From contig NMRA01000280.1 in NCBI GenBank assembly GCA_002633005.1, forward strand, positions 16,080 to 80,079: 64,000 bases of DNA. The letters are read 5' to 3'. A program made the position numbers and the translations under genes. Position 1 is the first letter of the stretch; every line of letters begins with the position of its first letter. Source of the DNA: Phoronis australis (lineage: Eukaryota > Phoronida > Phoronidae). The notes under the pieces were generated by a model. The model was not told the DNA's origin and searched no databases. It was given only the letters and a program-made list of their open reading frames with translations. Positions 46,201-49,695 of the stretch are shown here, piece by piece.

Positions 46201-47872
46201 AAAGACAGTTGACGATAACGAATTCGACTACTGTGGTGCCTCCTAGTGTTAGTTTTTGTGTTTATCATTCATAGCTGCATCTCCTAAACTCACTGCAGGA
46301 TATTTATTAAATTTAGTAATTGTATTTTTATGAAGCTAACAACAGACGACGACGTCTGTCAGGCGGATCCAATGAACACTTTGCCACATGGTGGCAATTT
46401 TATTTTTTCTGTTTCCTTTGTTTCTCTGAAGTTCCTTCGCAGATTTTTACGAAATTTGATAAATAGCTTTCTATTAAAGAGGCGATGGCATGTTCCCATT
46501 TGCAGATGGATTGGACGTTTGTTCGCCATCAAGTGACTATTTCTATGAAACAAATAAACAACCCTAGAAGCGCTCCGTTTGCGTTCATGGACGCATTTAA
46601 ACGCTCTCCGTTGCTCTTGTTACGTTTGTTAAAGTAAATTTTAATTATTTTTTAGAAATAGTTATGTGGAACGTGAGGCCAAATTTCTGACTAATTCGTG
46701 AGTCACTTTTCATTAACTGACCCTAGGATGGGGGTTCGTCCTTATTGTAATCTGTCAACTATTGAGCTCACAATGTGGTGGACAAATTAATTTCTCTACA
46801 AAAATAAAGATTGCGACAATTTTAATCTATTGTTACCTTTTCTTTGCATTCTGTAGATGCCATTTAAGCAACATTTGCAGCTATGTAATTGGTCTTTGAA
46901 AAGTGAAAAATTTGGGAAATTGGCAATTTTGTTTGTTTTTGTGCGAAATAAGTGAAGTACTTAGGTTTAATTATTGTGCGACATAATTTTCTTTGGGTAC
47001 AAGAAAGTTTCATTTGTTCATTCTCTGTTGTAGGTATTCGAGAGTGTGAGAAAAAAGGTAAGAACTGAAGATGCTTGTCTTTTTCATAATTTTAAAAATA
47101 AGAAAAGAATTCTATGAGAGTCTGAGTATTATGATTAAGGGATCTCCGTGGGCAAAAATTCAAACGCGATTCAAACTACATATTGTGTTTGTACCCTAAT
47201 ATTCCTTTGTGCTACTTCCCAAAATATTCGCATCCGTTTGTGTCGCATGAAAATTTCATATCGTTTAAATTTGGTACTTGTTTTAAGTGCTATGTACATG
47301 TGCTTAATGATGTTGCACCACACAAATACATACGGCTGATAGCATCTCGTGCAACAATTGGCAATTGCCGAACCCTGCCGAAACATTTTAGCATTTTTAA
47401 CTTAAACCTTTTAACTGTAACGTTTTGAATTAATGCTCCTGTGAATCTGATTATGTATACACATTTTTATGGCACAAGTATATAACTTTGACTGTGAAAT
47501 ATTGTTTTGATAATTCATGTTTCCTTTTGCAAATACCTTCTGTTTAGTACATGTACCTATTCCAGACCAGACCTGGGTTTTCAAATGAAGAAATATCAAT
47601 CTGACCTTCCCATCAGCCGTTTGTCCAGCATGTTAATGTTGCTGGCTGTCACCTACGCTTACGACTGCCTCACGTACTCCTCTCTTCTTCGAATTTCTGT
47701 AGGTCTCAGTCAGGCAAGCATCATCGTTATCTCGACAGTGTGTGGTGCCATAGCTCTGCTCATTATCATCGTTATTGTGATCGTTGTACGCAAGAGATTG
47801 AACAAAGTTTCCAGCAGTTTCTTGAGCGAGGCAGCAGAAAACCCGACCTATGACAAGTATGAACGGTTCTAG
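256..47872 (+). CDS. Gene A: 16-exon type I membrane protein with three tandem units (gene level)
   Basis: Joining 16 exons (listed separately) gives 2,619 nt, an exact multiple of three, encoding 872 residues. Every junction has GT/AG borders and compatible phase. Order: signal peptide (1-19), 10-cysteine module (20-114), three units of about 224, 241 and 230 residues (114-338, 338-579, 579-809), 8-residue linker (809-817), transmembrane helix (about 823-845) followed by R-K-R, and a 27-residue tail with N-P-T-Y at 863-866. N-glycosylation sequons (N39, N172, N188, N205 and others) lie only before the membrane helix, which fits an extracellular N-terminus. Each unit uses exon phases 1-0, 0-0, 0-2, 2-1. 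The two-cysteine segment of the second exon in each unit faintly recalls the first extracellular domain of ABCA transporters. That is a guess, and no ATPase domain is present. The family is unrecognised; a surface receptor or endocytic role is inferred from topology and NPTY only. Confidence 0.85.
1290..2076. repeat. Direct duplication of 393 bp with an N between copies
   Basis: 1290-1682 and 1684-2076 are both 393 bp and differ at only a handful of bases, separated by the single N at 1683. No feature is seen inside. Equal length, near-identity and the N suggest two haplotypes placed in tandem by assembly. Confidence 0.85.
2627..2680 (-). tRNA. tRNA-like sequence without a D arm (pseudogene?)
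   Basis: On the minus strand a 7-bp acceptor stem AACCCCA/TGGGGTT encloses a 5-bp stem CTAGA/TCTAG with a 7-base loop CCGGCAA, and a T-arm-like CTGTGGTTCGATTCCCAG with the B-box core GGTTCGATTCC. There is no room for both a D arm and an anticodon arm (54 nt in total), and loop position 33 is C. It is probably a decayed tRNA or SINE head. Confidence 0.35.
7323..7638 (+). repeat. CTAGTGGC repeat family, copy 1, left part
   Basis: Starts with ATATTTATATGTGGGCGCAT and runs into a (GTCCGTCC)n-like stretch and the conserved ATCTCCAAAACC and TTCATGAAA blocks shared with the copy at 44884. It continues after the insertion at 8931. Confidence 0.7.
7639..8930. mobile_element. Possible hAT-like insertion splitting a dispersed repeat
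   Basis: It interrupts the CTAGTGGC repeat family between CCCGTTTTC (7630-7638) and CCCGTTCTC (8931-8939), an apparent 9-bp duplication with one change. An exact 20-bp inverted repeat AGCCAGCACGCAGGTATCAC occurs near both ends (7680-7699, 8882-8901). The outermost termini are only weakly inverted (CTTGCT against CTCGCT). The interior has no recognisable transposase. Confidence 0.5.
8931..10655 (+). repeat. CTAGTGGC repeat family, copy 1, right part
   Basis: About three tandemly arranged modules, each with a block ending GCCACCTAGTGGCCA, a CTCTATCAACCAAACC block, a GGCGCCTCCTTGTGGCAG block and a CCTCAACGTATTTTCATAAA block. Ends with GGGCGCATTTCAACGCTC...GTTGCTCTTGTT, the common 3' end of the family. 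Exact CTCF-like motifs are at 8962, 9385 and 10557. Confidence 0.75.
10857..10975 (-). repeat. CR1/L2-like LINE 3' end, copy 1
   Basis: The minus strand ends GTGAATAAAGTGTATTACTA followed by ACTACT, with a GAGTTTCCATAAGC-type block upstream; the same blocks recur at 33631. Short terminal fragments ending in a microsatellite are typical of 5'-truncated CR1/L2 retroposons. Confidence 0.45.
11685..11966 (+). CDS. Gene A exon 2: 10-cysteine extracellular module
   Basis: The acceptor TTTTGTAG ends at 11684 and the donor GTAAGT begins at 11967. Length is 282 nt, phase 1-1, so the module can be inserted or skipped without changing frame. It encodes residues 20-114 with ten cysteines (among them C25, C31 and C37, a C-R-C and a C-Q-C), enough for five disulfides, and one sequon at N39. 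It is also rich in Arg and Lys. The cysteine spacing does not match EGF, TIL or Kazal patterns that I can name. Confidence 0.85.
13992..14119 (+). CDS. Gene A exon 3: unit 1, segment a
   Basis: Acceptor TTTCAG, donor GTATGC; 128 nt, phase 1-0. It encodes about 43 residues. The S-P-A-V-F-E-S stretch lines up with T-P-A-V-V-G-T in exon 7 and L-P-T-V-F-E-E in exon 11, each preceded by a hydrophobic/acidic helix and followed by another amphipathic helix. That marks it as the first segment of the repeated unit. Confidence 0.8.
14535..15530 (+). repeat. CTAGTGGC repeat family, copy 2
   Basis: Shares the CACATATAGATTTGTGGG start, the TTCACGAAATTTGG block, the CACCTAGTGG block (15432) and the GTTGCTCTTGT end. 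It contains an internal direct duplication of about 165 bp (14957-15110 and 15122-15270) around CAGACCACGTCTGTATCTCC. Confidence 0.65.
16680..16889 (+). CDS. Gene A exon 4: unit 1, segment b (paired cysteines)
   Basis: Acceptor ATTCACAG, donor GTAAGC; 210 nt, phase 0-0, residues 157-226. It contains C170 and C199 (the latter in A-L-V-C-K-I-L), the pair conserved in exons 8 and 12, plus two extra cysteines (C158, C163). Sequons are at N172, N188 and N205. An alternative in-frame donor at 16881 would shorten it by three codons. I prefer 16889 because the matching exon 8 is also exactly 210 nt. Confidence 0.85.
17790..18425 (+). repeat. CTAGTGGC repeat family, copy 3
   Basis: Three diverged modules each starting GCAGCACCCC[C/T]CT[A/T/G]GT and followed by TTTTGGTC and a TTTTCACTACTTTTAG block; ends AACTCTTGTTTTT just before 18426. 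The motif at 17826 differs from the CTCF consensus by one core base. Confidence 0.6.
18468..18522 (+). repeat. 18-bp tandem repeat
   Basis: About three copies of GTGTACCTGTGCAATCAA. The unit is a multiple of three and one frame (V-Y-L-C-N-Q) is open after a possible acceptor ending at 18436, but no good donor follows. Confidence 0.75.
18790..19001 (+). CDS. Gene A exon 5: unit 1, segment c
   Basis: Acceptor CTTCATAG, donor GTAAGT; 212 nt, phase 0-2, about 71 residues. It is predicted to be mostly helical, with an acidic/proline stretch (N-L-P-P-E-E-T). The sequence is weakly conserved with its counterparts in exons 9 and 13, but position, length and phase match. Confidence 0.8.
20134..20255 (+). 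CDS. Gene A exon 6: unit 1, segment d (found by phase logic)
   Basis: Exons 5 and 7 cannot be joined (phase 2 against 1), and units 2 and 3 each have a 2-1 exon at this place. The only good candidate found is 122 nt, with acceptor TTTGTTGTAG and donor GTACAT, giving phase 2-1 and restoring the frame. The peptide has an amphipathic D-L-K-A-W-L-K-S helix near its start and ends K-K-L-L-G, resembling N-V-K-K-F-L-V-Y and L-L-K-G-L-G in exon 10. Good but unproven; the donor is weaker than elsewhere. Confidence 0.65.
20390..20605 (+). repeat. CTAGTGGC repeat family, short degraded copies
   Basis: An end-type stretch (CATTGCTCTTGTT at 20382) is followed by CTGCCTCTCTATCTGCCA and TTCATGAAATTTGG blocks of the same family, without an intact CTAGTGGC motif. 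Confidence 0.45.
20761..20900 (+). CDS. Gene A exon 7: unit 2, segment a
   Basis: Acceptor CATCCTTCAG, donor GTAGGA; 140 nt, phase 1-0. It encodes about 47 residues, Lys/Leu-rich, with D-Y-S-L-T-P-A-V-V at the position matching S-P-A-V-F in exon 3 and D-L-P-T-V-F in exon 11. Confidence 0.8.
22094..22341. repeat. 20-bp minisatellite
   Basis: About twelve copies of GATGAACGACTACCTCTGGC, with one partial unit and increasing divergence at the right end. Lies 90 bp before exon 8 of gene A. Confidence 0.9.
22430..22639 (+). CDS. Gene A exon 8: unit 2, segment b (paired cysteines)
   Basis: Acceptor TTATTGTAG, donor GTATGT; 210 nt, phase 0-0, residues 385-454. Conserved pair C404 and C430 (L-D-L-F-C-R-K-L, then a helix ending W-K-E-L). 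Same length as exon 4. A 20-bp minisatellite ends about 90 bp upstream. Confidence 0.85.
22750..22840. repeat. 18-bp tandem repeat after exon 8
   Basis: Five copies of ACACAAAATTTGTTGAAC-type units, each with the palindrome AAATTT. Located 110 bp after exon 8; not coding in the gene model. Confidence 0.85.
24080..25240 (-). mobile_element. Penelope-like retroelement fragment
   Basis: On the minus strand from about 24895 a frame reads N-E-T-C-I-K-E-C-L-L-P-K-Y, passes one stop (24826-24824), then continues through the 193-codon ORF 24725..24144. That ORF has the N-terminal signatures of Penelope polyproteins: L-S-L-G-M-N-V near the middle and D-I-V-I-R-K-S-D-K-T near the end. Sequence related to the next segment follows after a stop at 24143. 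The reverse transcriptase and GIY-YIG parts are missing. An 80-bp inverted repeat (24862-24942 and 25159-25240) lies at its 5' side, as expected for the inverted terminal repeats of these elements. Confidence 0.65.
25236..25290. repeat. (TA)n microsatellite
   Basis: A run of about 20 TA units bordered by TATATGTATA, directly after the right Penelope inverted repeat and before exon 9. Confidence 0.9.
25333..25562 (+). CDS. Gene A exon 9: unit 2, segment c
   Basis: Acceptor ATTATTTCAG, donor GTGTGT; 230 nt, phase 0-2. About 77 residues, unusually Trp-rich (W-Q-W, R-W-M-R, H-W-S, V-W-N), with an N-D-T sequon. It lies just after a (TA)n tract and a Penelope-derived inverted repeat. Confidence 0.8.
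25650..26100 (+). repeat. CTAGTGGC repeat family, degraded copy
   Basis: Contains GCCCCCTAGTGATGATTTT, TTCATGAAATTTGACAG, a CAGCTCTCTGTCTACCAAACC block and TGTCACCTCTTAGTGACAA in the family order, between exons 9 and 10 of gene A. Confidence 0.55.
26432..27967. mobile_element. Inverted-repeat element with palindromic subterminal arrays
   Basis: The ends are GTTACCCG[T/G]GTGAGAATTT in opposite orientation. Inside both ends lie arrays of GTTTGACACGCTAGCGTGTC-type repeats (about 26440-26760 and 27740-27960), each containing a 16-bp perfect palindrome GACACGCTAGCGTGTC. The 1-kb centre has no convincing ORF, so the element is non-autonomous. No clear target duplication is seen. It ends about 20 bp before exon 10 of gene A. 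Confidence 0.7.
27989..28131 (+). CDS. Gene A exon 10: unit 2, segment d
   Basis: Acceptor TTTGGCCAG, donor GTGAGT; 143 nt, phase 2-1. It encodes an amphipathic helical stretch (N-V-K-K-F-L-V-Y) ending L-L-K-G-L-G. The exon begins only about 20 bp after the end of a 1.5-kb inverted-repeat element (26432..27967), so its branch-point region is at or inside the element border. Confidence 0.8.
29999..30110. repeat. Two direct copies of a GC-rich block of about 55 bp
   Basis: CCCGGCCA[A/G]TGGCTCG[G/A]AACCCGATCAGGCCCG occurs twice inside Kolobok 3. Locally GC-rich against an AT-rich background. Confidence 0.7.
30771..31058 (-). pseudogene. Degenerate THAP-domain fragment
   Basis: The reading frame shows R-F-F-D-F-L, R-K-W-F-A-V-V-K, a Y-E-A-V-K spacer and V-C-G-R-H-F, matching the middle and C-terminal parts of a THAP finger (conserved W and the C-x-x-H-F pair). 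The first C-x-C pair at the N-terminus is unclear and no catalytic domain follows. Its place inside a TTAA-flanked element supports a Kolobok origin. Confidence 0.6.
31304..33067. mobile_element. TA-flanked inverted-repeat element (1.76 kb)
   Basis: Inverted termini beginning CCGTAAACGTTCGGGTTAAC (24 bp exact, 31304-31327 and 33044-33067) flanked by TA. Subterminal GGGTGGGCGGTTAA-type repeats occur at both ends (31310-31480, 32930-33050). The short ORFs inside show no transposase motif I recognise. TA target sites fit the Tc1/mariner-like superfamilies, but the family is not determined. Confidence 0.65.
33631..33705 (-). repeat. CR1/L2-like LINE 3' end, copy 2
   Basis: TAGTAATACACTTTATTCAC and GGGCTTATGGAAACTC on the plus strand match the fragment at 10857 in the same order. 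Confidence 0.45.
34140..34400 (+). repeat. Dispersed repeat shared with 55660-55930, copy 1
   Basis: Blocks GACAAAAGTCCAC, GCAATTCAT[A/G]G and TCGAGCCC...TTTTAGGCT appear in the same order and similar spacing in both places. Confidence 0.5.
35799..35929 (+). CDS. Gene A exon 11: unit 3, segment a
   Basis: Acceptor GATTGCCAG, donor GTATGT; 131 nt, phase 1-0. It encodes about 44 residues including T-Y-D-L-P-T-V-F-E-E, aligned with exons 3 and 7. The preceding intron is 7.7 kb and carries two DNA transposons. Confidence 0.8.
36446..36628 (+). CDS. Gene A exon 12: unit 3, segment b (paired cysteines)
   Basis: Acceptor TTATTCCAG, donor GTAGGT; 183 nt, phase 0-0, residues 623-683. C636 and C656 (T-R-L-V-C-S-L) are the conserved pair; their spacing is 20 residues against 26 and 29 in the other units, which accounts for part of the shorter length. 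Confidence 0.85.
37318..37362 (+). repeat. CTAGTGGC repeat family, solitary 3' end
   Basis: TAGGCGCATGTCAATACCTC followed by GGCGTTGCTCTTGTTC matches only the terminal block of the family. Confidence 0.4.
38110..38421 (+). pseudogene. P2X7-tail-like zinc-coordinating protein, truncated, second ORF of Kolobok 1
   Basis: From the ATG at 38110 the product starts acidic and Ser-rich, then E-P-E-Y-N-E-A-E-Y, then W-C-K-C-x-x-C-x-x-M-P-T-x-x-E-C-L-C-C. The C-x-C-x2-C-x2-M-P-T...C-C arrangement is that of the cysteine-based zinc domain found at the P2X7 receptor C-terminus and in many invertebrate proteins. Similarity stops at C-C-S-E (about 38382), exactly where the opposing transposase sequence also stops. 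Both ORFs have therefore lost their 3' halves in one internal deletion. Expression would be from the left terminal repeat side. Confidence 0.7.
38356..39451 (-). pseudogene. THAP-domain Kolobok transposase remnant
   Basis: The start at 39451 gives a THAP zinc finger: C-x-x-x-C near residue 4-9, then W-L, and C-G-K-H-F near residue 60 (C2CH type), which binds transposon ends in this family. A Ser/Pro-rich linker follows, then the conserved C-Q-V-C-G ... C-V-T-G-H-S-G ... G-N-T-F region. The frame breaks at an A8 run (38577-38584). Homology resumes one frame over as Y-L-I-P-V-V-N and D-S-P-G-R-S-A-K-Y, ending at I-I-D-V-E-L near 38383. The G-D-G-R segment that normally precedes D-S-P-G is absent, and the rest of the catalytic domain is deleted, so it is inactive. 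Confidence 0.8.
40749..40797 (+). pseudogene. Inverted duplicate of the THAP start in Kolobok 2
   Basis: ATG at 40749 reads M-P-R-S-C-C-V-L-G-C-T-H-Y-R-L-T, the beginning of a THAP finger, on the strand opposite to the main remnant. Homology ends after 16 or so codons at the junction with the interior. It is part of the extended left inverted repeat, not a second gene. Confidence 0.65.
40791..41549 (-). pseudogene. Broken THAP transposase remnant in Kolobok 2
   Basis: The start codon complement is at 41549-41547. Pieces in three frames match the protein of element 1: the THAP zinc finger (V-C-G-K-H-F-L-P-S-D-Y near 41370), the Ser/Pro-rich linker and the C-Q-V-C-G-E-G-V region near 40900. 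At least three frame changes separate them. The sequence stops at the fold-back junction near 40797, so the catalytic domain is missing. Confidence 0.75.
42384..42601 (+). CDS. Gene A exon 13: unit 3, segment c
   Basis: Acceptor CTCGTTTCAG, donor GTAAGT; 218 nt, phase 0-2. About 73 residues with an N-S-T sequon in W-M-N-S-T-V-W; acidic and helical. The 5.8-kb intron before it contains two Kolobok-type elements. Confidence 0.8.
44103..44260 (+). CDS. Gene A exon 14: unit 3, segment d
   Basis: Acceptor ACATTCTAG, donor GTAGGT; 158 nt, phase 2-1. About 53 residues ending L-D-D-L-I-Q-G, the same kind of ending as exons 6 and 10. It completes the third unit. Confidence 0.8.
44884..46622 (+). repeat. 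CTAGTGGC repeat family, copy 4 (largest uninterrupted)
   Basis: Begins TATGCGCCCACATATTTATA, has the CGTCCG-rich stretch, then three modules with GCCACCTAG[T/G]GGCCA at 45212, 45654 and (one mismatch) 46084, and ends GACGCATTTAAACGCTC...GTTGCTCTTGTT. It is collinear with copy 1 and lacks the insertion seen there, so it is the best reference copy in the window. Confidence 0.75.
45650..45668 (-). promoter_or_regulatory. CTCF-consensus-like motif (best copies also 9381-9399)
   Basis: TTGCGCCACCTAGTGGCCA matches the reverse complement of the animal CTCF core at the invariant positions (GCC-M-Y-CT-R-S-TGG-Y-CA). The identical 19-mer occurs at 9381-9399; 15-mer matches are at 8962-8976 and 10557-10571. 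Being in a repeat, binding is unproven. Confidence 0.45.
47034..47057 (+). CDS. Gene A exon 15: 24-nt micro-exon
   Basis: Acceptor CTGTTGTAG, donor GTAAGA; 24 nt, phase 1-1, adding G-I-R-E-C-E-K-K. It is a charged juxtamembrane linker with one cysteine. Being symmetric, it can be skipped without loss of frame, so it could be alternatively spliced. Confidence 0.65.
47703..47872 (+). CDS. Gene A exon 16: transmembrane helix, NPTY tail, stop
   Basis: A strong pyrimidine tract and acceptor (TTTCTGTAG) precede 47703. The exon encodes an Ile/Val-rich membrane helix (about 823-845), a stop-transfer R-K-R, and a tail ending N-P-T-Y-D-K-Y-E-R-F before TAG at 47870. N-P-x-Y motifs bind PTB domains or direct clathrin endocytosis. 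An alternative acceptor at 47569 in the same frame would add 44 codons, but its pyrimidine tract is poorer. Confidence 0.85.
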
Positions 47873-48547
47873 GGTAAAGGCTGCTTTTAAACGGCTGTCT
47901 GCAGGGAGTTCTGCTTTTTGAGGACCTTTTTGCCAGTGTGTACCCACATACATACATACGTACGCTCCTACATACCTACGTATACATACGTACCAAATTA
48001 CGTACATGTATACTTACAATGTATATGGCTGTACTTCGGGAGCAAGTTTTGGATATACAGAATTGATTAAACGACCCACGTCGGTTATCTATGCATCTTC
48101 AAAATGGCGCCATCCAAGATCATTTTCTACAATGTCACGAACGTAAAATCACCCGTCAAGAAATTGGGGAAAAGACGTCAATTCGGTTCGTGAAGCACGA
48201 TGTGCTGCGATTGAAAGTATTAGAGTACCTTTTAACTACTTTTGAGAAGCCTGTGTTGAACGAGCAGCAAACAGGGTTGCGCCGCACATTACACTTGTTT
48301 GCGTGACTTTCCTGTTACCCCCCTTCATTAGTCATTCTTTGCAGTATTTCACACCTGCCGTGTCCCACTGTGGGTGTCGTCAGCTTATACTCTGTGGTGG
48401 CACTACTGCGTCATTTTATCTTCACTTGAGAATGAAACAATATGTTTCGAAATATCGTGTGCCTTCAATTATGTCGCTGGGTCAATTACTTTATCTAATA
48501 TGTTCAGTTGAGAGTAGAGTTTTGTTCCAAAGGTATGAACGTAACGG

Positions 48548-48553
48548 AATAAA
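48548..48553 (+). terminator. Candidate poly(A) signal of gene A
   Basis: AATAAA 676 bp after the stop codon is the first canonical signal I see downstream of exon 16. The 3' UTR would include a CATA/CGTA-rich low-complexity stretch at about 47941-48015. Confidence 0.4.
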
Positions 48554-48619
48554 GACTGTCAACAATGAAAAGTGTCATGCGTCTGTATACAATGTTTATG
48601 TATATGTATGTATATATAT

Positions 48620-49695
48620 AGGCGCATTATGCTGTCAGGCATCTGTCTGTTGCTGTATCTTCTTGATGTTTGTGAAATTCTTATGGTGTTTGGGATGGCA
48701 CGAGTGAATTTTAGGATAGATTCAACTACCGCTCTGCCCGCCTAGTGATTATTTCACGTATGTCATGGGCAGCAATTCTCAGAGTTCCTTGATGGATTTT
48801 TATGAAATGTGGCAAATAAGCTTCTACTATGGGGACAACAACAGCTTCCCCATTTCTTCAATGTTCTACTTAATCTGTGCTTCTTTATAATTTCCATGTC
48901 TGTTTTTGGCATCAGCCTCTCTTTGTTCCTATTGAGATATGCATGGCTGATTTTTATTTCCGGCTAGGTTGAATTACTCTAAGGAACCCTGGTGACAATT
49001 ATGCTTTTCTTTTCGTATGCTTCTATCTTTAGGTTCCGTGATGGATTTTCATGAAATTTGCCTAATTATGTTTCTGTTAAGAAGACCAAATAAATTTCAT
49101 TTTCATTACATATTCTATACACCCTAGTGACCATTTTTATTATTTTTGCCTCTGCTTTTGGCGTCTGATTTTGGCGTCTGCCTCTCTATTTGCCAAACTA
49201 GTTAAATGATCGTTATGAACTTTTATAGATGTTGGATTGGTACAACTTTTGCGGCACCACCAAGTAGCGGCTTTGTTTTTCGTGTGCTTCAATATCTACA
49301 ATTTCCTCGGTAGATCTTCATGAATTTTCATTGGTATGTGTAACATAATATATACACACGTGTATGTATGCAAATATGTATAGATATACAGGAATGTTGC
49401 AGTTAAGGAGAGAATGTTTCATGATGATTTTGGGACAAGTTGGACTACTGTTGCATCCTCTAGAAGTAACTTAGGTCTTCTTTGCTTATGTCGCTGTATC
49501 TACGAAGTTTCTGGATGGAAGTTTAGGAAATTTGGCAAATAAGTTTCGATGAAAGAGACGACAGCACTTGCTTTGCTTCAGATGGATTTGACTTGTGCTG
49601 CTCCCCATGGTAACCTTTTTCTTTTATATATTACGTTATACTAATACATTTCCTGGCAGCATACTGTTTGTGGTGCAGTCTTGCTTGTTCTTGTT
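48620..49695 (+). repeat. CTAGTGGC repeat family, copy 5
   Basis: Starts at GGCGCATTATGCTGTC and ends GTCTTGCTTGTTCTTGTT. Modules with CTAGTGA[C/T] and TTCATGAAATTTG blocks, more diverged than copies 1 and 4. It overlaps the likely 3' end of gene A. Confidence 0.6.

Noticed and set aside
47548-47702. Alternative start of exon 16 after TGTTTAG or CCAG
   Set aside because: The 47547 and 47565 acceptors lead to a stop in the required phase; the 47570 acceptor is in frame but has a weaker pyrimidine tract than 47702.
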